Source: Pseudoxanthomonas sp. GM95 (GTDB taxonomy: Bacteria > Pseudomonadota > Gammaproteobacteria > Xanthomonadales > Xanthomonadaceae). From it: DNA of 64,000 bases. The stretch lies in assembly GCF_900109775.1 (NCBI RefSeq), contig NZ_FOAX01000001.1, positions 1,116,001-1,180,000 of the forward strand, read 5' to 3'. The notes beneath the pieces were generated by a model. The model was not told the origin of the DNA. It saw nothing but the letters and a program-made list of their open reading frames with translations, and searched no databases. Positions 24,928 through 33,501 of the stretch are shown here, piece by piece. The number at the start of each line of letters is the position of its first letter. Position 1 is the first letter of the stretch. The position numbers and the translations under genes were made by a program.

Positions 24928-25263
24928 ATGTCCGATGTTCCCGTCTGTCCCCAGTGTTCGCTGGAGAACACCTACGCCGATGGCGCCTTGATGGTCTGTG
25001 CGGACTGCGGCTTCGAATGGAGCGGCGAGGCGCCGGCGCAGGCGGCGCTGGTGGTGCGCGACAGCAACGGCAACGTGCTGGTGCAGGGCGATACGGTCAC
25101 GGTCATCAAGGACTTGAAGGTCAAGGGTTCCTCAATCCCGCTCAAGCAGGGCACGGTGATCCGCGGCATCCGCCTGGTCGAGGACGATGCCGAACACATC
25201 GAAGGCAACTCCGACAAGATCAAGGGCCTGGTGCTGAAGACCTGCTTCCTGCGCAAGGCGTAG
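24928..25263 (+). CDS. yjdM: YjdM (PhnA-like) zinc-ribbon protein
   Basis: A 111-residue cytoplasmic protein. The N-terminal zinc ribbon has two CxxC pairs (VCPQCSLENTY and VCADCGFEW). It is followed by the conserved KOW/SH3-like domain VVRDSNGNVLVQGDTVTVIKDLKVKGSS and the C-terminus GNSDKIKGLVLKTCFLRK. This is the family formerly called PhnA; no link to phosphonate use is established. Neighbours give no functional hint. Confidence 0.93.
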   Translation: MSDVPVCPQCSLENTYADGALMVCADCGFEWSGEAPAQAALVVRDSNGNVLVQGDTVTVIKDLKVKGSSIPLKQGTVIRGIRLVEDDAEHIEGNSDKIKGLVLKTCFLRKA

Positions 25264-25269
25264 GGCGAA

Positions 25270-26184
25270 TCAACGCGGCGCCGGCATCGGATCCAGGTGC
25301 GGCGTGGCCACGCCGGCGAGCCAGTCCATGAAGGCGCCGACCCGGCGCGGCAGGTGCCGGCGCCGCGGATAGAGCAGGGTCAGCGGCATCGGTTCGGCCG
25401 GGGCGCCGGGCAGGATCTCGACCAGTTCGCCGGCCGCCAGTAGCTTGCGCACGCCGATCGCCGGCGGCTGGATGATGCCGAAGCCGGCCAGCGCCGCGGC
25501 CACGTAGGCGTCGCCGCTGTTGACGGTGATCGGGCCGGGCAGGGCGCGCATGGCGTAGCCGGTGCCGTCGAAATATTCGAACCCCGGCGAGCGCTGGCCC
25601 AGCGTGCCGACGTAGTGCACCAGCTGGTGGCCTTCCAGCTCATCGATGCTGCGCGGCGTGCCGTGTTTGGCGAGGTAGGCCGGGCTGGCGCAGCTGGCGA
25701 TCGGCATCATTCCGAGTGGGCGCGCCACCAGTGAGCTGTCGGCCACGGTGCCGCCGCACAGCACGCAGTCGAAGCCCTCGCGGATCACATCGACCAGGCG
25801 GTCGGTGCTGCTGATTTCCACCTCCAGCAGCGGATGCTCGGCCAGGAACTCCGGCAGCCGCGGCAGCACGTAGCCGCGCGCCAGGCCGCCGGACATGTCC
25901 ACGCGCAGCCGGCCCTTGAGCTGTCTCGCCTCGCGGAACATGCCGTGGAGTTCGTCCATGTCATCGGCCAGGTCGCGGCTGCGCTGGTAGAAGACTTCGC
26001 CATCGGCGGTCAGCTGCACCCGGCGCGTGGTCCGGTGGAGCAGCTGGGTGCCGACGTTGGCCTCCAGCCGCTGCACGGCGGTCGAGACGCTGGCCTTGGG
26101 CAGCCCCAGTGAATCGGCGGCGCGGGTGAAGGCGCCCAGTTCGGCCACGCGCTGGAAAATGCGCAAGGTGTCCAGGGAATCCAT
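25270..26184 (-). CDS. LysR family transcriptional regulator
   Basis: A 304-residue LTTR. N-terminal winged helix: LDTLRIFQRVAELGAFTRAADSLGLPKASVSTAVQRLEANVGTQLLHRTTRRV. The effector-binding domain follows (GRLRVDMSGGLARGYVLPRLPEFLAEHP). It is divergent from an SDR gene with 116 nt between them, the usual LTTR-target arrangement, so it probably controls that reductase and itself. Effector unknown. Confidence 0.88.
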   Translation of the reverse strand: MDSLDTLRIFQRVAELGAFTRAADSLGLPKASVSTAVQRLEANVGTQLLHRTTRRVQLTADGEVFYQRSRDLADDMDELHGMFREARQLKGRLRVDMSGGLARGYVLPRLPEFLAEHPLLEVEISSTDRLVDVIREGFDCVLCGGTVADSSLVARPLGMMPIASCASPAYLAKHGTPRSIDELEGHQLVHYVGTLGQRSPGFEYFDGTGYAMRALPGPITVNSGDAYVAAALAGFGIIQPPAIGVRKLLAAGELVEILPGAPAEPMPLTLLYPRRRHLPRRVGAFMDWLAGVATPHLDPMPAPR

Positions 26185-26189
26185 GGATT

Positions 26190-26206
26190 GTTCGCCATTG
26201 ATGAAC
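26190..26206. promoter_or_regulatory. Inverted repeat in the divergent LysR/SDR promoter
   Basis: GTTC-N9-GAAC, containing a T-N11-A core, sits 6 nt upstream of the LysR start. This matches the autoregulatory site expected for an LTTR; the SDR start with its AGGAG site is ~95 nt away. Not verified. Confidence 0.4.
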
Positions 26207-26300
26207 GATTAAATCAGGATCGCGTGGTTTATGCTCCATCGCAAGCGCAATAGCCTGCAGGGCATCGGGCAACCCCGCCCGCATTCCGCAGGAGTTTTCC

Positions 26301-27062
26301 ATGAGCCGCAGCACCCACATCACCTTGATCACCGGCGGTAGCCGCGGCCTGGGCCGCAATGCCGCGCTGGCCCAGGCCGACGCCGGCAGCGATGTCATCC
26401 TGACCTACAACACGAATGCACAGGCCGCGCAGGACGTCGTCGCCCAGATCGAAGCCAAGGGTCGCCGTGCCGTGGCGCTGCCACTGGACGTGGCCGATGC
26501 CGACGGCTTTGTCGCCTTCGCCGGGCAGGTGAAGCAGGTCCTGGCCGGCTGGGAGCGCAGCGATTTCGACGCACTGGTCAACAACGCCGGCACCAGCCTG
26601 CATGCCTCCATCGCCGAGACCACCCAGGCGCAGTTCGACGAGGTGGTGAAGGTGCACCTGAAGGCGCCGTTCTTCCTGACCCAGGCGCTGCTGCCGCTGA
26701 TCGCCGATGGCGGCCGCATCCTCAACGTGTCCAGCGGGCTGGCGCGCTTCGCGCTGCCGGGCAGCTCGGCCTACGCGATGGTCAAGGGCGGCATCGAGGT
26801 CTTCACCCGCTACCTGGCGCGTGAGCTGGGCGAGCGGGGGATCAGTGCCAACACGTTGGCGCCGGGCGCGATCGCCACCGATTTCTCCGGCGGCCTGGTC
26901 CGTGACAACCCGCAGGTCAATGCCACGGTGGCCTCGTTCACCGCGCTGGGCCGGGTGGGCCAGCCCGATGACATTGGCCCGGTGGTCGCCGCGCTGCTGG
27001 CGCCGGGCACCGCGTGGATCAATGGCCAGCGGGTGGAAGCCTCGGGCGGCATGTTCGTCTGA
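26301..27062 (+). CDS. SDR family NAD(P)-dependent oxidoreductase
   Basis: Classical short-chain dehydrogenase/reductase, 253 residues. Cofactor motif ITGGSRGLGRNAAL, structural ALVNNAG, catalytic Ser in LNVSSGLAR and catalytic Tyr/Lys in AYAMVKGGIE are all present. C-terminal region typical of FabG-like reductases (LAPGAIATDF, GQRVEASGGM). Strong AGGAG ribosome site. Substrate unknown; likely controlled by the divergent LysR protein. Confidence 0.88.
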   Translation: MSRSTHITLITGGSRGLGRNAALAQADAGSDVILTYNTNAQAAQDVVAQIEAKGRRAVALPLDVADADGFVAFAGQVKQVLAGWERSDFDALVNNAGTSLHASIAETTQAQFDEVVKVHLKAPFFLTQALLPLIADGGRILNVSSGLARFALPGSSAYAMVKGGIEVFTRYLARELGERGISANTLAPGAIATDFSGGLVRDNPQVNATVASFTALGRVGQPDDIGPVVAALLAPGTAWINGQRVEASGGMFV

Positions 27063-27080
27063 GAGCTGCATCTAAGACGA

Positions 27081-27095
27081 AATGCGTATTGCATT
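27081..27095. promoter_or_regulatory. Palindrome upstream of the second LacI gene
   Basis: AATGC-gtatt-GCATT is a perfect 15-bp inverted repeat ~90 nt before the LacI start. Further on, GTTGCACGG occurs twice (from about 27113 and 27155). Either could be the operator for autoregulation; this is inference. Confidence 0.35.
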
Positions 27096-27182
27096 CCCAC
27101 ACTGTTGCACGGTGCGGGGATGCATGTTGCGTGCGTTGCACGGCACACTAGGCGATCCTTTTGACAGTCAGGTGCTGTGGCG

Positions 27183-28208
27183 ATGCCGCGCAACAAGCCC
27201 AACTTCCATCAGATCGCCGAACTCGCCGGGGTCAGTCCCAGCACCGTCGACCGCGTGCTCAACGACCGCGGCGGCGTCTCCGAGGCGCGCCGCAAGAAGG
27301 TGCTGGAGGCCGCGCGCCGGTTGGGCACCGGCCGCGTGCTGCCCAGCTCGGTGCGCGGTTCGATGCACTTCGACATCATCCGCACCAAGGCCGAGAACGA
27401 ATTCTCCCGCCGCATGGAGCAGGCGCTGCAGCGCGTGGCCAGCATGCTCGGCAAGAGCATCGTCCTGCACCGCAGCGTGTGGGCATCGGAAGACCAGGCG
27501 CCGCTGGTGAAGTTCATGACCAAGCCGCGCCATCGCCGGCATGGCCTGATCATGGTCGCCGGCGATACGCCCGAAGTGCGCGGCGCGCTGGAGCTGGCCG
27601 TCGGCAACGGCATGCCCGCGGTGCTGATGGTCAACAACCTGCCGGGCCTGGGCCAGAACGTGCCTTACGTGGGCGTGGACAACCGCGCCGCGGGTGCGAC
27701 CGCCGCGCTGCTGATGGGGCGCTTCCTGCGCCGCGAGGGCCGGGTGCTGATGCTGACCGGCCTGTCCAACTTCCAGCCGTACCGGGAGCGCTCGGAAGGC
27801 TTCACCCAGGTCATGAAGCGCGACTTCCCGCACCTGGAGCTGGTCGGCCCGGTCGACATGCGCGACGAGGAAGAACTGGCCGAGGCAGCCGTGCGCAGCC
27901 ACCTGCGCGGTGCCACGCCGCTGGTGGGCATCTACGGCAACGGCCAGGGCACGACCGGCGTCGATCGCGCGCTGGGCCGGCTTTCGCCGGAAGAACGCCC
28001 GGTCTGGATTACCCACGAATCCACCCCGCAGCACGATGCGCTGCTGCGTGCCGGCCGCATCTCGGCCCTGATCGACCAGGATCCGGAAGCCCAGGCGTTC
28101 CACGGCATGCAGTACCTGCTGTATGCCAACCACGACGGCCCGGCGCCGGCCGTGGCCCAGACCCGCTTCCACATCATCACCGCCGAAAACGCGCCGCCGC
28201 CGCTCTGA
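27183..28208 (+). CDS. LacI family transcriptional regulator
   Basis: A 341-residue regulator. The headpiece is NFHQIAELAGVSPSTVDRVLNDRGGVSEARRKKVLEAARRLG; the hinge reads VDRVLN rather than VSRVLN. The sensor domain resembles periplasmic sugar-binding proteins (HGLIMVAGDTPEVRGAL; VPYVGVDNRAAGATAALLMGRF; ISALIDQDPEAQAFHGM). ATG at 27183 was chosen; an in-frame GTG two codons earlier is possible. No sugar gene is adjacent, so it is probably autoregulatory or acts elsewhere. A terminator follows. Confidence 0.85.
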   Translation: MPRNKPNFHQIAELAGVSPSTVDRVLNDRGGVSEARRKKVLEAARRLGTGRVLPSSVRGSMHFDIIRTKAENEFSRRMEQALQRVASMLGKSIVLHRSVWASEDQAPLVKFMTKPRHRRHGLIMVAGDTPEVRGALELAVGNGMPAVLMVNNLPGLGQNVPYVGVDNRAAGATAALLMGRFLRREGRVLMLTGLSNFQPYRERSEGFTQVMKRDFPHLELVGPVDMRDEEELAEAAVRSHLRGATPLVGIYGNGQGTTGVDRALGRLSPEERPVWITHESTPQHDALLRAGRISALIDQDPEAQAFHGMQYLLYANHDGPAPAVAQTRFHIITAENAPPPL

Positions 28209-28230
28209 TCCGACGCGCCTTGCATCTTCC

Positions 28231-28270
28231 GCAAAAAAAAGAAGGCCGCTTGCACGGCCTCTTCTTTTTG
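28231..28270. terminator. Bidirectional rho-independent terminator
   Basis: AGAAGGCCG / CGGCC-TCTTCT with a CTTGCA loop, an A-run on the left and a T-run on the right. It separates the convergent LacI regulator and the small basic protein gene. Confidence 0.85.
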
Positions 28271-28284
28271 CGTGGTGCGCAGGC

Positions 28285-28470
28285 TCAGGCGGCGTTTTCC
28301 TGCCCGTCGACCTTCTTCAGGACGCGGGTATTGCCGAGCACTTCGACCCGGCCGCCGGCCTTGCGGAAGGCTTCCAGGTCGGCCTGCAGGCGTTCGTGGG
28401 TCAGCGCGCCGCCTTTCTCGTTGCCGCTCTTGGCCTTGGCCATGGTCATCTTGGAACTGGTACGGGGCAT
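28285..28470 (-). CDS. Small basic hypothetical protein
   Basis: 61 residues, Lys/Arg rich: MPRTSSKMTMAKAKSGNEKG, then a predicted helix (ALTHERLQADLEAFRKAGG) and a short beta part (VEVLGNTRVLKKV). GGAG lies 8 nt before the ATG. Not recognised; no cysteine, no signal peptide. It is 14 nt downstream of the YkgJ-like gene and likely in the same transcript. A nucleic-acid-binding role is possible but unsupported. Confidence 0.65.
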   Translation of the reverse strand: MPRTSSKMTMAKAKSGNEKGGALTHERLQADLEAFRKAGGRVEVLGNTRVLKKVDGQENAA

Positions 28471-28484
28471 TGGGATCTCCAGGG

Positions 28485-28814
28485 TCAGTACATCGTCAAG
28501 GGAATGCCGCGGCGCAGCTGGTCGTGGTGGACCTGGCGGATGTCGCGGCAATAAGGGGCGCCCATTACGAAGCGGCGGCATACGGTCGGGCGGGCCTCGT
28601 AGATGGTGCAGCCCATGTCGGGCCCGACCGCCACGCACCAGCCTTCTTCGTCCCGGGCCATCACGCGCAGTCCTTCGTGCGTGCGGGTGGTGAGATAGCC
28701 GGGCACCCGCGTGTCGTCGGCATCGAGCACCACCGTCAGCCGGCAGCAGATCGCATCGCAGCCACTGCATTGCACGGTCGGGTCGATGCCGTCTTCGATT
28801 GCGTCGAGGGCCAT
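28485..28814 (-). CDS. YkgJ family cysteine-cluster protein
   Basis: 109 residues with the CxxCxxxCC-type cluster QCSGCDAICCRLTVV, then MGCTIYEARPTVCRRF and a final APYCRDIRQ, eight Cys in all. The family (CxxCxxCC domain, formerly UPF0153) is thought to bind zinc or an Fe-S cluster; the role is unknown. Its start overlaps the stop of the methyltransferase gene by one base, implying co-translation. Confidence 0.85.
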   Translation of the reverse strand: MALDAIEDGIDPTVQCSGCDAICCRLTVVLDADDTRVPGYLTTRTHEGLRVMARDEEGWCVAVGPDMGCTIYEARPTVCRRFVMGAPYCRDIRQVHHDQLRRGIPLTMY

Positions 28815-29476
28815 TACTGCAAGGCCTCGGTTCCACGGTGGTAATACAGCAGGTGCGCCTCGCGCTTTTGTCCGGGGGCCGCGGCAAGCCGCGGCGTGGT
28901 CAGGCGGAGCCCATGTTCGGCAAGGCCCCGGGTGAAGACGCCGGCGTGGCCGCGCGCCGGATCGCAGATCACCACCTCGCAGGCCGGCCGCATCAGGGAA
29001 GGCAGCAGCGCGACCAGCGCCAGCGCCGGGCCACGTTCGTACAGCACGTCGCTGCCGATGATCAGATCGAAGCGGCCCATGTTCTTGCTGCCGGTCGCCC
29101 AGTCCATGTGGCGATAGGGCACGGCATCCAGATCGTTGAGGCCGGCGTTGTAAGCCAGGAACACCTCCGCCAAGGGATGGTGGTCGGTGGCCACGATCTC
29201 AACCCCGCGGCGCCGCAGCACCAGGCTGGCCAGGCCCAGGCCGCAGCCCAGTTCCAGCACGCGCTTGCCCTGCACGACATGGGTGGCCATGGCCAGCGCC
29301 AGCAGTTCGCCGGACGGCCAGACCTGACCGAACAGGCTCCACTGCGCCGAGGAAATGCCCGCGATTTCCGCCAGGGCGTCGGGATCGGCGAACTGCTGCA
29401 GATCGCTCAGGGCGCGGATGCGGAAATGCTGGTCGCCAAAGGCGTAGTCGCGGATCTGGGTCGAATAGCCCGACAC
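28814..29476 (-). CDS. Class I SAM-dependent methyltransferase (METTL/lysine-methyltransferase type)
   Basis: 220 residues. SAM-binding motif I is VLELGCGLGLASLVLRRRG, motif II EIVATDHHPLAEVFLAYN, and IIGSDVLYERG carries the conserved D of motif IV. This resembles the Methyltransf_16 group (protein N-lysine methyltransferases). The preceding SSAQWSLFGQVWPSGELLA, with its xWPSG, fits that group. A GTG start with GGGAG upstream was chosen; the frame extends further but without a good site. Overlaps the YkgJ gene. Target protein unknown. Confidence 0.8.
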   Translation of the reverse strand: MSGYSTQIRDYAFGDQHFRIRALSDLQQFADPDALAEIAGISSAQWSLFGQVWPSGELLALAMATHVVQGKRVLELGCGLGLASLVLRRRGVEIVATDHHPLAEVFLAYNAGLNDLDAVPYRHMDWATGSKNMGRFDLIIGSDVLYERGPALALVALLPSLMRPACEVVICDPARGHAGVFTRGLAEHGLRLTTPRLAAAPGQKREAHLLYYHRGTEALQ

Positions 29477-29686
29477 GGGCGCTCCCGGGTGGAGATGCCG
29501 GCCCTGCTGGGCGACACACCGAAGGAAAGAGAGCGAGAGACGGGCGCCGGAGTGGCCGGACGAAACGCGCGCGTAGCAGCGTGGAACATCTGCATGATAA
29601 CACAAATGTTCCACACTGGCTTTACCGCTTGGGAATGGCGTGATAGCGCCCGCGCATGCCGGTCCAGCGCTGTGGCAACGCCGCGC

Positions 29687-30799
29687 TCAGTTCACGGCTT
29701 CAGCGGTCAGCGCCGGATAGTCGGTGTAGCCCTCGGCACCGCCGCCATACAGCGTGGCCTGGTTGAAACTGGCCAGCGGCGCGTCCTGGCGCAGGCGCGC
29801 CACCAGGTCCGGGTTGGCGATGAAAGGCCTGCCGAAGGCGACCGCATCGGCCTTGCCCGCGGTCAGCGCGGCCACCGCCATGGCTTTGTCGTAGCCGTTG
29901 TTGACGATCCACGGACCGCTGAACTTGGCTTTCAGCGCGGCGTAGTCGAAGGCGATGTTGTCGCGCGGGCCGCCGGTGGCGCCCTCGATCACGTGGATGA
30001 AGGCCAGGCCGCCGATGGCTTCCAGCCGCGCGACCGCGCGCTCGAACAGCGGCTGCGGGGCGCTGTCGTGGGCATCGTTGGCCGGGGTCACCGGTGACAG
30101 GCGCACGCCGGTGCGGCCGGCGCCGATTTCCTCAGCCACGGCGTTGACCACTTCGTCCAGCAGGCGGGTGCGATGTTCGATGCTGCCGCCATAAGCGTCG
30201 GTGCGGTGGTTGCTGCCGTCGCGCAGGAACTGGTCGATCAGGTAGCCGTTGGCCGCATGCACTTCCACGCCATCGAAACCAGCCGCGATGGCATTGCGCG
30301 CGGCGGTGCGGTAGTCGGCGATGAGCGCGGGGATTTCGTCCAGTTCGAGCGCGCGTGGCTCGGACACATCGACCATGCCCTCGGCGGTGAAGGTCTGCGC
30401 CTTGGCGCGGCGTGCGCTGGGCGCGACTGGGACTTCGCCCTCCGGCAGCAGGCTGACGTGGGAGATACGGCCCACGTGCCACAGCTGCAGGACGATCTTG
30501 CCGCCGGCCGCGTGGACCGCGTCGGTCACGGCCTTCCAGCCGGCGACCTGCGCCTCGCTATAGATGCCGGGCGTGTCTAGGTAGCCCTGGCCGAGCGGGG
30601 TGATCTGGGTCGCCTCGGCGATGATCAGGCCGGCGCTTGCGCGCTGGGCGTAGTAGTCGATGGCCAGCGGCGTGGGCACGCGGCCTTCGATGGCGCGGTC
30701 ACGGGTCAGCGGGGCCATGACCACGCGGTTGGCCAGGGCGATGTCGCCCAGGCGGGTGGGAGAGAACAGGACACTGACATCAGAAGCGGAATCGGCCAC
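29687..30799 (-). CDS. Old-yellow-enzyme family alkene reductase
   Basis: FMN-dependent NAD(P)H oxidoreductase that reduces activated C=C bonds or nitro groups of electrophiles (NemA/XenA-like). About 370 residues of TIM barrel. FSPTRLGDIALANRVVMAPLTR gives the N-terminal FMN site, and VLQLWHVGRISH carries the conserved QLWHxGR. The active-site loop is FDGVEVHAANGYLIDQFLRDGSNHRTDAYGG. FMN-phosphate binding is in DAVAFGRPFIANPDLVAR. A GTG start is inferred at VADSASDVS because upstream in-frame sequence is not coding. Confidence 0.85.
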   Translation of the reverse strand: MADSASDVSVLFSPTRLGDIALANRVVMAPLTRDRAIEGRVPTPLAIDYYAQRASAGLIIAEATQITPLGQGYLDTPGIYSEAQVAGWKAVTDAVHAAGGKIVLQLWHVGRISHVSLLPEGEVPVAPSARRAKAQTFTAEGMVDVSEPRALELDEIPALIADYRTAARNAIAAGFDGVEVHAANGYLIDQFLRDGSNHRTDAYGGSIEHRTRLLDEVVNAVAEEIGAGRTGVRLSPVTPANDAHDSAPQPLFERAVARLEAIGGLAFIHVIEGATGGPRDNIAFDYAALKAKFSGPWIVNNGYDKAMAVAALTAGKADAVAFGRPFIANPDLVARLRQDAPLASFNQATLYGGGAEGYTDYPALTAEAVN

Positions 30800-30983
30800 G
30801 GACAGGCTCGCAGGTTGGGAAGGAGGCTGCCGATCCTGCGCGCGGGCGTGTTGCCGGCGGGTGCAAACCCGCGGCCATGGCTGGAATGCAGCATCCATCA
30901 TGTCGGAAGAGCCTCGGACCGCTTGGAATCCGCTCGCCGGGCCGGTAGCGTGGCGCGCCTCCCATCCACTACCGAGTGTTTCC

Positions 30984-31325
30984 ATGATCCAGCGTTTCGA
31001 TACCGGCCCGCGCATGTCCGAGATGACCGTGCACAACGGCGTGGCCTACCTGGCCGGGCAGATTGCGGAAGCCGGCGGCGACATCGGCGCCCAGACCCGC
31101 GAAGTGCTCGGCCACATCGACGCGCTGCTGGCCCAGGCCGGTTCGGACAAGTCCAAGATCCTGCGCGCGGAGATCTTCATGGCCGACCTGTCCGAGTTCG
31201 CCGGCATGAATGCCGAGTGGGAAACCTGGGTCGTCCCCGGCCACACCCCGGCCCGCGCCACCGTGCAGGCCCAGCTGGCCAAGCCGGAATGGAAGGTCGA
31301 GATCGTCATCACCGCCGCGGTCTGA
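30984..31325 (+). CDS. RidA family protein
   Basis: 113 residues of the YjgF/YER057c/UK114 fold, likely a trimer. RidA enzymes deaminate reactive enamine/imine intermediates from PLP enzymes. Visible motifs are NGVAYLAGQIAE (strand 1), HIDALLAQAGSDKSKILRAEIFM and the C-terminal TPARATVQAQLAKPEWKVEI with the substrate-carboxylate Arg. This is one of the shorter Rid subfamilies. Followed 15 nt later by the DUF2256 gene, suggesting an operon. Confidence 0.88.
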   Translation: MIQRFDTGPRMSEMTVHNGVAYLAGQIAEAGGDIGAQTREVLGHIDALLAQAGSDKSKILRAEIFMADLSEFAGMNAEWETWVVPGHTPARATVQAQLAKPEWKVEIVITAAV

Positions 31326-31340
31326 TCGCGCACCGCCTGC

Positions 31341-31511
31341 ATGCCGCGCGGCGTGGCCAAAGCTGATTTGCCACGCAAGCGCTGCCCGGTGTGCGGGCGG
31401 GACTTCACCTGGCGCAAGAAATGGGCGCGCGACTGGGATCAGGTCGTTTACTGCTCCGACGCCTGCCGTAAAGGCACGCCACGCGGGCCTGCCGAGCCGG
31501 CCAAGAGATAG
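31341..31511 (+). CDS. DUF2256 zinc-finger-like small protein
   Basis: 56 residues. The core [20 protein letters not shown] with [11 protein letters not shown] is the DUF2256 signature: two Cys pairs arranged CxxC...CxxxC, a likely zinc site, around a Trp/Arg-rich helix. Function unknown; these are often encoded near photolyase or RNA-related genes. It lies between RidA and the 2'-5' RNA ligase gene with short spacers. Confidence 0.85.
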   Translation: MPRGVAKADLPRKRCPVCGRDFTWRKKWARDWDQVVYCSDACRKGTPRGPAEPAKR

Positions 31512-31516
31512 AGACC

Positions 31517-32074
31517 ATGCAGGACGATTTCTTCGCCCGACCCAGCGCGCCGCCGCCAAGCCTGTTCTTCGCCCTGATGCCGGCCGACGGCGACCAGGCG
31601 GTGCTGGACGAAGCCGCGCGCCTGCATGGCACGCGCTTCGGCCAAATAAAGCCGGTGCTGGCAGCCAAGCGCCACGTGACCCTGCTGTACCTGGGCCAGC
31701 CGATGGACGAGCAGATCCCATCGGTGGTGGCAGGTGCGCAGCGGGCGATGGCCAGCGTGCAGGGCGACCCGTTCGTGCTGACGCTGGATCAGGTCGCCGT
31801 GTTCGGACGCAATTCGGTGGTATTGGCCGCATCGCAAACGCCGCGCGCGCTGGCCGAGCTGGAAGTACGCGTGCGCCAGGCGGCCATGCTCAACCGCCTG
31901 CTGCTGGCCAAGTCGCCGGCGTTCCATCCGCATCTCACGCTGGGCCACAACGACGATCGCCGCGCGCCGCCGGAAGACAGTCCGCCGGTGCGTTTGGCGT
32001 TCGGCGAAGTCGTCCTGCTGCGCGGCGTGACCGGCGCGCCTTACGAGGTGCTGGGGCGCTGGTCGCTGGACTGA
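31517..32074 (+). CDS. thpR: 2'-5' RNA ligase family protein (ThpR type)
   Basis: 185 residues of the 2H phosphoesterase fold. The two catalytic HxT motifs are visible: AKRHVTLLYLG (His near 52) and AFHPHLTLGHN (His near 137). Family members act as RNA 2',3'-cyclic phosphodiesterases, with weak ligase activity. It begins 5 nt after the DUF2256 stop. Its last 34 nt overlap the convergent MFS gene tail. Confidence 0.88.
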   Translation: MQDDFFARPSAPPPSLFFALMPADGDQAVLDEAARLHGTRFGQIKPVLAAKRHVTLLYLGQPMDEQIPSVVAGAQRAMASVQGDPFVLTLDQVAVFGRNSVVLAASQTPRALAELEVRVRQAAMLNRLLLAKSPAFHPHLTLGHNDDRRAPPEDSPPVRLAFGEVVLLRGVTGAPYEVLGRWSLD

Positions 32075-33297
32075 GTGGGCGTGACCGCGCGTCCGCCCAG
32101 CACGCCCATGAACGCCGCCGCGGCGAGCACGCACGCGGCGATCAGGAACGCCGTGCCGATATAGGGAATGCCCGCATTCGGCCCGACCGAAGCTGAGTAC
32201 ACCCAGCCGAAAAACACCGGCGAGAGCACGCCGGCAATCGCGCCGACGCTGTTGTTGGCGCCCTGCAGCTGGCCTTGTTCGGACTCGGACACGCGCTGGG
32301 TCATCAGCGACTGGATGGTCGGCATCGCCACGCCCCACAGCGCGTTGGGCAGCATCGCCGCGACGAACAGCCAGCCGGTCGGCGCCAGGCCCATGCAGGC
32401 GATGCCGATCGTGCCGAAGCACAGCCCGATGATCATCGTGCGACGGTCGCCGAAGCGCTTGACCATCGGCGCGGTCAGCGTGCCTTGGACCACCATGTCC
32501 AGCGCGCCGACCAGGGCGAGCAGCATGCCCACCTGCCACGCGCCCCAGCCGTAGCGCGCGCCGGCATACAGCACGAACACCGCCGAGAACACGTGGTGGG
32601 CGAAGTACAGCAGGAAGTTCACCACCGCCAGGCCGGTCAGCTCCTGGTGCGAGCGCAGCAGGCGCAGCGCGCCCAACGGATTGGCGCGATGCCAGGAGAA
32701 GGCCATGCGCCGCTCCTGGCTCAGTGACTCGGGCAGCACGAACAGGCCATAGCAGAACGCCAGCGCGCTCATCGCCGCCGCCGCCCAGAACGGCGCACGC
32801 GGCGACCATTCGCCCAGCACACCGCCAAGCAGCGGTCCGGCGACGAAGCCGGCGCTGAAGGCCGCACCGATCAGGCCGTAGCCGCGGGCGCGGTTTTCCG
32901 GCGTGGTGATGTCGGCCATGTAGGCATAGACCGTGGTGAAGCTGGCGGTGGTGATGCCCGAGACGATGCGCCCGGCGGCCAGCCACCAAAGATTCGGTGC
33001 GACGGCCATCAGCAGGTAATCCACCGCCAGCCCGGCCGTGGACAGCAGGATCACCGGCCGGCGTCCGTAGCGGTCCGAGAGCGAGCCGACGATCGGCGAG
33101 ACCAGGAACTGCATCAGCGCCCACAGCGCGACGAACACGCCATTGATCAGGCCGGCGCGCGAGGTCGAACCGGAGAACTGTTCGATCAGGTGCGGCAGCA
33201 CCGGGATGATGATGCCCATCGCGACGATGTCCAGCATCGCGGTGACCAGGATGAAGGCGACGGCGGCTTTGCCGGCACGGAACGCGGGAAGTGACAT
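32041..33297 (-). CDS. MFS transporter, TCR/Tet-like drug efflux family
   Basis: Proton-coupled inner-membrane exporter, 418 residues with 12 predicted helices. The first helix and loop are typical of the TetA (DHA1) group: VTAMLDIVAMGIIIPVLPHL, then the loop 2-3 motif SPIVGSLSDRYGRRPVILL. The antiporter motif C region is AAFSAGFVAGPLLGGVLGE. Tetracycline efflux is possible but the substrate is not determinable. The start is at MSLPAFRAGK; the open frame continues upstream as shadow. Convergent 34-nt overlap with thpR. Confidence 0.87.
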   Translation of the reverse strand: MSLPAFRAGKAAVAFILVTAMLDIVAMGIIIPVLPHLIEQFSGSTSRAGLINGVFVALWALMQFLVSPIVGSLSDRYGRRPVILLSTAGLAVDYLLMAVAPNLWWLAAGRIVSGITTASFTTVYAYMADITTPENRARGYGLIGAAFSAGFVAGPLLGGVLGEWSPRAPFWAAAAMSALAFCYGLFVLPESLSQERRMAFSWHRANPLGALRLLRSHQELTGLAVVNFLLYFAHHVFSAVFVLYAGARYGWGAWQVGMLLALVGALDMVVQGTLTAPMVKRFGDRRTMIIGLCFGTIGIACMGLAPTGWLFVAAMLPNALWGVAMPTIQSLMTQRVSESEQGQLQGANNSVGAIAGVLSPVFFGWVYSASVGPNAGIPYIGTAFLIAACVLAAAAFMGVLGGRAVTPTQSSDQRPSTS

Positions 33298-33501
33298 ACA
33301 GGATTCGCGCAGGGCCGCTGGGCGGCGGGAAGGGCGGCAGCGGCTGACGCAGGGAGGACCGGGCTGGCCTGACGCGAGGGCGATGGTAGCGCAGGGCGAT
33401 GGTGGTTCGGATTTGCCTGACAGGCCGGCGCGTCGTGCGCCGATGGGCAGCGCGATCGTCGCTTGCGAAGCTGGGTGTGCAGCGCAGGCAGGAGGCCGCC
33501 G

